Source of the DNA: Lytechinus pictus
Taxonomy: Eukaryota > Echinodermata > Echinoidea > Temnopleuroida > Toxopneustidae
Reading direction: 5' to 3'
NCBI RefSeq assembly: GCF_037042905.1
Contig: NC_087245.1
Span: forward strand, 9,997,501-10,061,500
DNA: 64,000 bases
Shown: piece by piece, positions 24,401-32,357 of the stretch
Layout of the letters: each line of letters opens with the position of its first letter
Position numbering within the stretch: position 1 is the first letter of the stretch
Translations under genes and position numbers: made by a program
The notes under the pieces: model-generated
Told to the model about the DNA's origin: nothing
Databases searched by the model: none
Seen by the model: the letters and a program-made list of their open reading frames with translations, nothing else

Positions 24401-27400
24401 TTGGACAAGAATTTCTTTAAAATAACGTTGTCCTAAATGTACAAGGCTGAAGCAATAATTTCTACCCCCTTTTGAAATCTACCTTGGGTATCAGTGTGGG
24501 TAAAGATAATATCTTTTATTGATTAAGGGTCTATTTGGGGATTATTCCTTTCGAAGCAAAATTGTTTGACCCTTCTCAGTGAAAATGTACAAGAATATTA
24601 AAAAATAACATTTAGAAAACATTGAAAATTATTTTTGTGAACAAGTATTTTAGATCAGCATGAGACCTGCTTATAATTTTTCAATTAAAGTATGGAGTAT
24701 TTCATGGTGTTTTGTCAGATAACTAATGTTAACCTCATTTTAGTGATATGATTTGGGTAATTAATCATGATTTACTGTCGTAATGGGCCTGTCTTCTTAA
24801 ACCAGTTCTATTTTGGCTGAATTAGCTGCGTAATCTCAGGGTGCAGAAGTTTCAAAGGAAATAGAATTTTACGAGAGAAGTGTAAGTAGAACAGCTCTTA
24901 TATTGTGAAATGTTTTTGGCTCTCCCCCCAGCAGATTAGCATTTGCTTAAGCTCATAAAAGTTTGATATAAACATAACCCCTGTGACTGCATCTCTGACA
25001 CCGTTCTCATTACGCTTTGTAAAACTGGTTTACTGGAAACCGGCTCAGGAAACAAGTTAGGAAGATCGCTTTGATCCCACTTGATCACATGAAAGTGGTT
25101 TACAAAATCACTTCACGTAAAGCGATCTTGTTGCTATGGAAACGCTCTCAGTGGGGTGACACGTTTCGCGCGAAATTTGAAACCGCAGCGTAGGCATTCT
25201 ACACCTGTCGTGTGGAGAAGCGCGCTCAACATGTGCGAAGATCTCTCCACGAAGAACAGTTGTGTCCTCACTTGCTCTAAAACCAGTTTATCGAGGCGAA
25301 GCGATCTTGAAAACTACATCGCGAGGTGGTTTTCCGAACTGCTTTGGAAGATCGCTTCCAAGACCGCTTCGACTGATCTCACTACGCTTTAAACTAGTGT
25401 CCTCTAAACTAGTTTTAGGAACGTAGTGAGAATGGTGTCTTACTCTGTATGTTCCCAAACTCTTTCTTCCTTCTAACAAGAAATGTACCATATAACCTTC
25501 ATGTTCTAATGGACAGAAATATGTGGACCTACAAATAAAAATGGAATACCTTTGAAAATTCATCACCAGTATAGGATAAATTTTCTGTTTCTTCAACTCA
25601 TTTTAATTTAATTTTTGTTTAACCATTATGTATTCAATGAAAGTTTGGCTTGCTTCATGTATAATTGTAATTAAAAGTATCCTTTGCAATCTCATCCATA
25701 AACCCTGCCCTTATGCACAAATGGCAATTCCTCCATTATTTTACATGATTACTTTCCATAGAACTGCTCATTGAGTTTACCTCCAGACCCTGTCTTCATG
25801 GAGGAAAGTGTGTGGAACAGATGTGTAGAAAATTGTGATAACAACATCTTACCAAAATGATATAGTAATTATCATCATTATGCTGACAAGTGACAAATGT
25901 TATGGTCAATAACCACTTCCTCAACAATCCTCTTCTCCTTTGCTTGTTTTTCATCTCCATTGGGTTTCTTCCACAGAACTGTATAGCTCAACCTAACAGA
26001 CCTTGCCCCTATAGAGGAAAGTGTCTGATGCAAAGAATTAATACAATGGTGGTAATTTACCATCTAAACCAAATGATAACCAACATTGCTGTAATGGTCA
26101 ATAATCTACCTCTTACATCTCCATTACTTTTTTTTCTGCATAGGGTTTCTTCCGCAGAACTGTACAACACAATCTTACCTACAGACCTTGCCCTAATGGA
26201 GGAAAATGTGTGATTCAACGTAAGAATAGAAACCAATGTCAGTCTTGTAGACTAAGGAAGTGCATTCTCATGGGCATGTCCAAAAATGGTACGTAAAATA
26301 TGTAACTGTTATGCATTTGACATTCTGAATTGTAGTTATGACTTTGTCAATAGTACTTTAAAATATATTTCTTTTCAATTCATGAACATGTAGAGTCGTA
26401 TTTCACTTTACTTCCGGTTCAAGCCTTTATTCGATATAGCCTTTGAACATATATGTTTTACTGATTTCTTTTAACAAGTTTACTGAAACTTGGTCTGCAC
26501 TCCCATTTGAATAGCATTTGTGTATATATGCACTGATAATGGGAATTCTATTAGCTACCAATGCTGTTGGTGTTATCTCCCAAAGGTATTTTTAATCATC
26601 TTAATTTTGGAGATTAAATCTTTTGTTTTTAGACACCCAGTTACAGTAAAATATATATATGTTTTTTATAATACTTTTTATCTTTTGTAAATTGTTCTGT
26701 GTCATGCGGTTTAAAAATATCTTGTTTTCTTCCAGCTGTTCGTTTTGGAAGGATGTCTAAACGAGAAAAGATGAAACTGACTCAGGTGATGAAGGAGATT
26801 GCAAACAAGAGTGATGATATTCCTATCAGGGATGAAAAACCTCTTGACCTGAGCCGACCTCCAAGTCAAGAAGCTATGGTTGCTAGTGACGATGGGCCCC
26901 TAGCAAGCAATGATTCTCAACAGTGTGCAATATCAGACATTAAAGGCAGCTTGGAGGATATGAAAGATGTGGGGAGGGAGTCCAGTAATAGTAATGACAG
27001 AGTACAGTGTAAACCTGACTGGTCATCTTCAAAGACTGATGGAGCTGAACTGAAACACAATGGTAGATGGGGTGAGTGCAATGGGAGAAATGGCTCTAGT
27101 GTTGGGAAGGCTGTTCAAGACATTCACATTGATGAGAAAAAGACAAGCATTCAGGACTTGCTTCTTACCCAGTATTGTAGTAGTCAAATGAATGGTTATA
27201 TTCCAAACAATGGACTAAATGGCTTGCAGAGTGGTGTCCAACGAAGCATCAAGGTTGAGAGAGACATTCAGAATGATTGCCATGGTTACTCAGGACACCA
27301 CCCTCATCTTAATGAAAGAATATCATCAGTTATCAAGAAGGAAGATCAAACTCCTACTTATCATGACTTTGATAAAGGCATCCATCATCACATGGCTTCA

Positions 27401-30400
27401 GACAAGAAACAATATCTCCTACCCCGACGCAAACAGATTGCACGCTTACATCATGATGAAGAAGTCAGAAGGAACCATCAGAATTTCAGCAACAGTTACC
27501 ACGGCAATCCATATTCCAATCATCACTTTCATCAAATGCCTGAGAAGTTACAGAATATGAGTCTCGGGAGTATCAAATCCCCACCCATGAATGGACTGTA
27601 TGAGAATGGTGTTCAACACAGCTTTGAAACCAGGTTAAACAGCACCAAGTCACACTTAGAACTGAAGAATGGTTACAATCATTCAAAGTTACAACACTCA
27701 CTAGTCAATCCACACCAGAATGGAAGGATACCCAACGGCTGCACTCCAGATAACACAAGACTGTCCTACCACCCTGAGACCAATCACAGAAATAGATTAA
27801 GAGCTCCTAGAGTACTTGGTGGAGGTCATAATCCTCATATGCTTCATGTCCTTCAAGGAATGGGTCTGGTGGATTCCTTGAGCAAGGCATATTGTACAGA
27901 GATTGATGCTCAGTTCTCAAGTCTAGAGGAAATACTTAGAGTGGCAATCAAGAAGCACCTACGAAGTGAACAACACACTGCAGCTGATAACAAAGAGGTA
28001 AGATGAATAAAACAAATTATGCATTGTCCTGAGTGACTGTGACTCTCGCCTTCCAATAAAAGATTAAGAAGTTCAGGGGAGGGTTTAATCACAAGACGTG
28101 TCAGGTGTTTTATTGGACAAGTCCTGTTTTATCCGACAGTTACCGTAGAAACATTGCTCTCAACCAGTAAAAATCCAGGAAAATTGTCAGATCTGACAAC
28201 TTGTCAGACAAAATATTGATGAAACCTCCCCAGTTAAGCAAGTGCATGTAAGCTATCCATGTTTTCAATTCGCTGTGCCCTGGTGAAGTGAATGGTAACT
28301 TGCTGTGGTTATATTATCTACACATAAAGCCAAGGTGATATTATGTTAATCCTTTGGAGCTCACAGAGACACAAGTAATGTATGATGGTGGTCCCCAAGT
28401 CTGCGCACCTAACAATTTGAGTTAAGATTTAACATAATTTTTTTTTTCAAAATCTTTCAGATAATAATGTTTCTTAGATTATTATGAGTAAGTGTACCAA
28501 ATATCTCATAAAAATTTGAAAGAAATATAGGATTTTCTTGGAAAAAACCTCGGGCACTCATTTTCAGATTGAAAAAAAAATTGTACCCCATGTCTGCGCA
28601 CCAATTCACTATGCACACGATTTGAGGATTTTGATAAGAAAGGCTGCATTTCGAGGCCGTCACATGGTATTCCCAAAATTTATTATTTATCCACCATTTT
28701 GAGTCGGATTCTTTAATGAATATCTTTCTGTGTATTGCATGTGTAAAGTTTGTGTTCGTTGCGTATCTTCTTTTACTAAAATCGCGCAGATACGTGTGTG
28801 CGCAGACAAGGGGGACTGTGCAGACTTGGGGGAACTTGCCATATATCATGTGATTGTAAGCTAGTGAGAAGCTCAATGTTTCATGTGTATGTTTCTCTGG
28901 TGTTGAATAAGCATGCACCTACCTTTTTTTAAGCAAAAAATATCTTGTGCATACTGTTTTAGATTTACAGAAAGATTCTTGTTTCTGCTTGGCACTTTTC
29001 ATAATCAATTATCACTTTTTTACTCTTTTAACTCATTCGTTGAATATTATCCTTCTAGATAGGGCCTAATTTCAAGTTTTATTATCAAGCATTTTGTACC
29101 ACAATGTTTCAAAGATATACTATTAAACATGTAGTGAAATTATGAAAGAAATAATCATTTGTCATTCAATTTCAACCTAATTGCTTTTTAGATGTTTGAT
29201 TATCCCTTTATTCACAACATATCTTCCATTTTTTACAATACTGGCAAGGATTTATGCAGGCATGTATCTGATTTTCCGGGTGATTGAACCTGTAAATATA
29301 AAACATTCAACTCATACAATTCGTATCACATAATAAGTTGTTGTAACTACATATAATATACAGTATAAACTCGTGATTGATTATTTCATCCTGATTTTTT
29401 AATGCCAAATTTTAAACCATGTATTAATTTCTATTTCTACTCCACCAGACTATTGGTTCCAACGGTGTATGCGGTATACCCATGGAGGTAACGGTTGGAG
29501 ATAAAGAAGAGGCTTTCTGTGATCGATTTGCTCCTATCATTAGTCGTATCGTCAGCTTTGCAAAAGCTATAGAAGGCTTTGAAGAGATCCCACATGAAGA
29601 CCAGGTATATGAAGTTGCAATTGATGAGTTTCATGTCATCGTTAAGGGCTAAATTCAGGGGATTTTTAGAATAATCCATGGACCAGTAGAGATTATTAGA
29701 AGTTTTAAGCTGGGAGGAAGATTTGTACAATGATCCTGATGATTCCCGGACTGTCAGGAATTAATGGCCTTAATATGTTCACTAAGATGTAATTTGTATA
29801 CATGTGCTGCTGCCCCCTCCCTTAACCCCCCAGAATATGGATTTGTATGCAATCTAAAACATTCATCCTATGTTTCTCTAATCTTCAAGATTTTGTATAT
29901 GAATGTATATACAATGTACTTCAAATCCCCTTTCTACCATTGCTTTATATTGATATCATGTTTTATTCATAATTTAGCTAACATTATTAAAAGCCGGCTG
30001 TTTTGAAGTGCTTCTCCTACAACTCAGTCAAATCCTTGACCCAGAGAGTGAGGCCATCGTGTTCTCTAATGGAGAGAAGTTTCACAGAGGTCTCCTCCAA
30101 AAATCAGGTGGGTATATCTTATGTATTAAAACAAGTTCAAGGACAATTCCCCATACTCTGTATTAAACAATTATCTAAAATGTAAAATGAAATTATATGT
30201 TATCCTTGGAATCCTTTTAGAAATCATTGTTGCCGCCATTATCAAAAGGTAAACTCCAGTTGTATTAACAATAAACAATATTTCAAGAAAAAGTTTTTTA
30301 ATGTAAGTTTTTACCATAATGGATCAATGTCTATTAAGTAATTATGTAGTTTACATCAACCAAACATAGCCAGATAATGACATTGGTGTATGAAATTGCA

Positions 30401-31641
30401 CAAAAGTCACATATAGGCCTCTGTATTATTACTAGGAAAGAGACCCATCTACTGGCAGAATCCTGATTATTTCGCACTGAGCAATTAGTACTGAGCAATT
30501 ACCCTTATTTTACAAGAATCATTTGACTCATTCTTTATACAGTGACATTTGCTCTGCTCTTAATATCTCAGAGGGCATAGGGTTAGAGTTTGGATTGTAG
30601 TAGAGTTTGTTATTCAGAATAATGTTAAGATAAGGATAAGGGTTTATTCAGTTTTTGAAGTTGGGTTTTATATTTTACATAAAGTGCAAATTTTTCGTTG
30701 GCGCAATTGTTGCCGTAGCAAATGTCATAAAACCATTTATACATACAAACACTTAGGTGATGATTTTACTAGATTTTTTAAATTTTTGTGAATTTTAACT
30801 CAGCTGGAATATGTATTCAAGTATTTTTTTCCCCATCTTCTACTTTTATCGTTTGCAGATGTTGGTGATCTAGTTGTTGCATTGTCCAAGATTGCTTCAC
30901 AACTAAATCAACTAAACTTATCTTTACCAGAGAGGGCGCTATTACAAGCATCTGTATTAGTAGCATCAGGTGATTTGTTTATTACAACAGTTTGATATGG
31001 ATCTTCAGTATAGGATTTTTTTATTCATGATTGGATACTTCTAATGAATTCCAATAAAATGTTTTAAGAGGGTGTGGTTGTGTTAAAGATGTTATGATTC
31101 CTGTTTGCCTAACAAACTATGCACAAGGTTGATATGACTTGTATTTTATGTCTTCTACTGTTGCAATTTGATAGCTCTTTTTCTTACTGGTTCAAACTAA
31201 AAAAATAAATTGCAAGGTAAATTCAATGCCCCCACCCCACCCCTACAAGATGTCTATTAAAATATACATATGAAATTCATTCTCTTCATAGTTACATGAA
31301 TTGCTTGTAAATATTTAAAAAATGCATTTTTACTACTGACTACATATGAATAAATCTCTCTTTTCAAATAATGCAAAATTACAGACATTCCAAAGATTCT
31401 GAATCATATATAACTCCTTGGTTTTTTAATTGTTTATTTTCCTGTAGATCGGAAGGGTATCCAGAATGTTGATGAGGTACGTAGCCTCCAGACACATCTT
31501 CTAGGTGTCCTAGAGAAGTTCCTCTATGCTACACATGCTCCTGATGCACTTGTCTTTCACAAGTGTCTTCAAGTAGTCCTGGACCTAAGGGTTCTCAACC
31601 ACAAGTACTCAGAAAAGCTCCTGGCCCATCAAAAGGATTAG
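11294..31641 (+). CDS. NR1D (Rev-erb/E75-type) nuclear receptor, seven exons, 5' end not found
   Basis: Exons 11294-11385, 26144-26288, 26736-27997, 29449-29604, 29978-30107, 30859-30969 and 31448-31641 join in one frame (2090 nt, 695 codons after the split first codon, ending TAG). All introns have GT..AG ends. The product is a nuclear transcription factor: a C4 zinc-finger pair with P-box CEGCKG, a carboxy-terminal extension [12 protein letters not shown] as in Rev-erb/E75, a long polar hinge, and an LBD with the helix 3-5 signature ([20 protein letters not shown]). The protein stops at [10 protein letters not shown] just after helix 11, so helix 12 is absent, as in vertebrate Rev-erb. That predicts a repressor without ligand-dependent activation. 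The A/B domain and ATG were not seen. The class NR1D is firm; Rev-erb versus E75 naming depends on phylogeny. Confidence 0.9.
11950..11960 (+). promoter_or_regulatory. Rev-erb/ROR-type site AAACTGGGTCA
   Basis: Perfect match to WAWNTRGGTCA, 565 bp inside the first intron seen of the NR1D gene. It is a single site, so a chance match is possible. Confidence 0.3.
12399..12438. repeat. (TA)n microsatellite
   Basis: About 20 TA units in a row; a second shorter (TA)n lies near 12508-12524. No gene content. Confidence 0.9.
13495..13934. mobile_element. 440-bp inverted-repeat element, degenerate copy
   Basis: It aligns along its length in the same orientation with the element at 24997-25439. Shared stretches include ctggtttactggaaac, aagcggtcttgttgctatg and aaagcgatcttgaaa. 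Ends ttctcattat and ataagaatggggtc are decayed inverted repeats. An open frame inside it is not conserved in the other copy. Confidence 0.75.
15240..15450 (-). mobile_element. tRNA-derived SINE (minus strand)
   Basis: On the minus strand an A-box-like tggtctagcggtta (complement of 15419-15432) is followed by a B box gggttcgattcc (complement of 15378-15389), as in a tRNA-derived RNA polymerase III promoter. The body continues to about 15240 with a conserved-looking phrase (attgtgctgcactcgaccc). This is a retroposon head, not a functional tRNA gene, because no acceptor stem or 3' arm closes. Confidence 0.7.
16818..17040. repeat. Degenerate repeat of about 45 bp with two ATGCAAAT octamers
   Basis: Units begin near 16818, 16864, 16910, 16953 and 16998 and share phrases such as tgcaaat and ggtgtagat. 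The last two units each contain a perfect ATGCAAAT (16955-16962 and 17000-17007, 45 bp apart). The first unit has TTGCAAAT. ATGCAAAT is the POU-domain octamer; a function here is not shown. Confidence 0.45.
17573..17760 (-). repeat. (AAT/GAT)n microsatellite ending in a SINE tail
   Basis: About 145 bp of mixed AAT and GAT units leads into ggcatttatatagcgccatc, the same tail as at 44797 and 5434. The long translated runs of one residue on either strand are products of the repeat and not genes. Confidence 0.85.
18133..19474. repeat. Tandem duplication, two copies of about 670 bp
   Basis: Copy 1 is 18133-18798 and copy 2 is 18799-19474. Both start gattgggag and end near tcaaataaga. Long matches include tgacactagctactgaaact and ttcagccttgcttgacatat. 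Copy 2 has lost the open frame present in copy 1 (18217-18480), so that frame is not a conserved gene. Differences include a C run in copy 1 and an 11-G run in copy 2. Confidence 0.9.
20499..21914. mobile_element. Foldback element with about 170-bp inverted arms
   Basis: The left arm (20499-20667) and right arm (21745-21914) are inverted copies: aggggaagttca against tgaacttcccct, and gtttgaggaaaatac against gtattttcctcaaac. The middle (about 20788-21668) has a second pair of inverted ends, tattgccggacac and gtgtccggtaata, so it may be a nested element. A fragment of the arm recurs at 44535-44690. No transposase was recognised. Confidence 0.75.
22545..22675. repeat. 131-bp hairpin (58-bp arms, 15-base loop)
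   Basis: The arms 22545-22602 and 22618-22675 are inverted copies with about four mismatches (for example gacgcctgttgccatggtta against taaccatggcaacaggcgtc). The loop repeats the phrase atgagtccactc. A transcript on either strand would form a long stem. It is adjacent to a sequence beginning cccgaattcacaaaggtgg and may be the core of a MITE. Confidence 0.85.
24997..25439. mobile_element. 440-bp MITE with inverted ends GACACC(G/A)TTCTCA
   Basis: The ends gacaccgttctcattacg and cgtagtgagaatggtgtc are inverted copies with two mismatches. The body has many CG dinucleotides (cgcgcgaaattt, ccgcttcgac), unlike the surrounding AT-rich intron. It is the better-preserved relative of 13495-13934. The open frames crossing it are on both strands and unsupported. 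Confidence 0.8.
25752..25820 (+). pseudogene. Decayed duplicate of the 5' half of the zinc finger II exon, copy 1
   Basis: Aligns with the real exon at 26144: agaactg, then tttacctccagaccctgtctt, then catggaggaaagtgtgtg. It has a 2-base deletion between the aga codon and the R-P-C codons, so the frame is broken. The second half of the exon (the [12 protein letters not shown] part) is absent and is replaced by intron-like sequence resembling that upstream of the next copy. Confidence 0.75.
25963..26040 (+). pseudogene. Decayed duplicate of the 5' half of the zinc finger II exon, copy 2
   Basis: It reads ggtttcttccacagaactgt then, after TAG in frame, accttgcccctatagaggaaa; the real exon has ggtttcttccgcagaactgt. 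The splice acceptor AG has become TG, there is a stop codon at the position of Gln in VQHNL, and a one-base loss shifts the frame before R-P-C. It sits 181 bp upstream of the real exon and 215 bp downstream of copy 1. The flanking intron also repeats (atggtcaata upstream of both). Confidence 0.85.
26144..26288 (+). CDS. NR1D exon: zinc finger II
   Basis: The acceptor is ctgcatag and the donor is gtacgt after 26288. It encodes [16 protein letters not shown], then NGGKC, then [13 protein letters not shown], then GMSKN. The four Cys of finger II have the family spacing C-x5-C-x9-C-x2-C. The entry phase is 0 and it leaves one base (g) that joins ct of the next exon to make Ala. The finger is more divergent from vertebrate Rev-erb than finger I. 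Confidence 0.95.
26736..27997 (+). CDS. NR1D exon: DBD extension, long hinge and helix 1
   Basis: After acceptor tcttccag it opens with [16 protein letters not shown], the A/T-box region that contacts the AT-rich half of the Rev-erb site. A PLDLS motif (26840-26854) follows, which matches the CtBP-binding consensus PxDLS. Two sumoylation-type motifs are IKVE (27248-27259) and IKKE (27332-27343). The hinge is rich in His, Asn, Gln and Ser and about 340 residues long, well above vertebrate Rev-erb. The exon ends with [17 protein letters not shown], a helix-1-like segment, and donor gtaaga in phase 0. Confidence 0.93.
28098..28229. mobile_element. MITE related to 40317-40471 (intron 3)
   Basis: It shares acaagtcctgttttatccga, ttgtcagatctgacaa and atgttgatgaaa-like ends with the inverted copy at 40317-40471. 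About 130 bp and non-coding; it lies in the NR1D intron after the hinge exon. Confidence 0.7.
28388..28836. mobile_element. Inverted-repeat element with CCCCAAGTCTGCGCAC motifs
   Basis: The left end gtccccaagtctgcgcac and the right end gtgcagacttgggggaac are inverted copies. The motif gtctgcgcacc recurs internally (28595) and ctgcgcgcag-like sequence near 28800. A 153-codon minus-strand open frame spans it but fits no family and is treated as spurious. Confidence 0.65.
29449..29604 (+). CDS. NR1D exon: LBD helix 3 region
   Basis: Acceptor tccaccag, donor gtatat; 52 codons, phase 0 on both sides. It reads GVCGIPMEV, then [19 protein letters not shown], then [11 protein letters not shown]. The segment matches the receptor signature around helix 3-4. 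The Cys in GVC (29470-29472) falls where Rev-erb has the heme-ligating Cys in a VCP motif. Confidence 0.92.
29978..30107 (+). CDS. NR1D exon: LBD helix 4/5 and beta turn
   Basis: Acceptor ataatttag, donor gtgggt. It reads [20 protein letters not shown], then [15 protein letters not shown], following ...HEDQ from the previous exon. LLKAG is the helix-4/5 core of NR1D receptors; its Lys borders the corepressor groove. One base (g) is left and completes Asp with the next exon. Confidence 0.92.
30859..30969 (+). CDS. NR1D exon: LBD helix 7-8
   Basis: Acceptor gtttgcag, donor gtgatt. It reads [20 protein letters not shown], then [13 protein letters not shown]. The pattern follows Rev-erb (GDLL..., LNAL.L...E, F.AVVLVSADR). 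A phase 1 to phase 1 exon. Confidence 0.92.
31448..31641 (+). CDS. NR1D last coding exon: helices 9-11, no helix 12
   Basis: Acceptor ttcctgtag. It reads [19 protein letters not shown], then [19 protein letters not shown], then [10 protein letters not shown] and TAG. The end point just after helix 11 matches vertebrate Rev-erb. In Rev-erb the helix-11 phrase is NNMHSE with His as the second heme ligand. Here it is NHKYSE, with Tyr (31606-31608) at that position and a His two residues earlier (31600-31602). Confidence 0.93.
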
Positions 31642-32187
31642 CCTACTCCGTTTCCTAGCCTACCAGGCAGACTAAATGTACATGTTCCAAAGTTACCAAA
31701 TAGATTGAGGTAGTTCTTAGTTTGGTCCTCCAGATACAACATACTGGGATCCTGGTCCTTGACCTATAAGATGAACCTGTTCTTGTTCCCGATTATATTG
31801 TAGATTAGACCGACGTTGCTATCGGCCAATTTGTATTGATGATGATATGTACTTTAATCAAGAACCTTGTGAACTTATTTTCATCACAGTGGAACCTATA
31901 TTCACCTTGTTTTATGATATCTCTTGGACCAATATTCATGAAACCTTAAGAAGCTTAGATGTCACCTAAATGTGTTGGGGCCGATTTATAATGGTTTCAT
32001 GAATATAGACCAGGAAATGTATTGAATTTTTATTCAATATCCATCAAAATGATGGATTGTGATGAACTGTGTCCCCATCAGTAAACCATGTCAGGCAAGG
32101 TTTTCAGACTATTTGCAGATGCTTTTCTATTGGAACACATCCGGAGAACTCTATTCACGTATCAAAATTACATAAATATTCTGACCA

Positions 32188-32357
32188 GGGTGGTGTTTCA
32201 TAAAGCTGTTCGTAAAGTTACGCACAACTTTACGTATGACTGAAACCTGTTCTTTGGTGCTAATTCAGTTACATAGGGATACCATTTAGCACAAGAAATG
32301 TTCACCAGTCGTGCGTAAAGTCATTCGTAACTTACAGACAGCTTTATGAAATGGGCC
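32188..32357. mobile_element. MITE with ends TTTCATAAAGCTGT / ACAGCTTTATGAAA
   Basis: Exact 14-base inverted ends and an interior with inverted cgtaaagt-type repeats. A relative lies at 60213-60394, and a fragment of the end (ctgtttcataaagctg) lies at about 14145. Confidence 0.8.

Larger units (their letters stand above)
11386..26143 (+). other. 14.8-kb intron between the two zinc fingers
   Basis: It begins GTGAGA and ends CTGCATAG. It holds a Rev-erb/ROR-type site at 11950-11960, (TA)n at about 12399-12438, two copies of one 440-bp inverted-repeat element (13495-13934 and 24997-25439), a tRNA-derived SINE (15240-15450), a degenerate 45-bp repeat with octamers (16818-17040), a microsatellite plus SINE tail (17573-17760), a 666-bp tandem duplication (18133-19474), a large foldback element (20499-21914), a 131-bp hairpin (22545-22675) and two decayed copies of the next exon (25752-26040). 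A 189-codon T-rich open frame at 15906-16475 is not supported as a gene. Confidence 0.85.

Noticed and set aside
25688..25715. A further copy of the zinc finger II exon
   Set aside because: About 22 of 30 bases match around N-L-x-x-x-P-C-P, but the flanks do not align and the spacing to the next copy (about 85 bp) breaks the pattern; too weak to list as a feature.
25890..26213. 107-codon open frame ending over the zinc finger II exon
   Set aside because: It joins decayed exon copies and intron in the wrong frame; the real exon is read in another frame from 26144.
28457..28918. 153-codon minus-strand open frame in an NR1D intron
   Set aside because: It is mostly contained in the inverted-repeat element at 28388-28836 and crosses its right end, which is not expected of a real gene.
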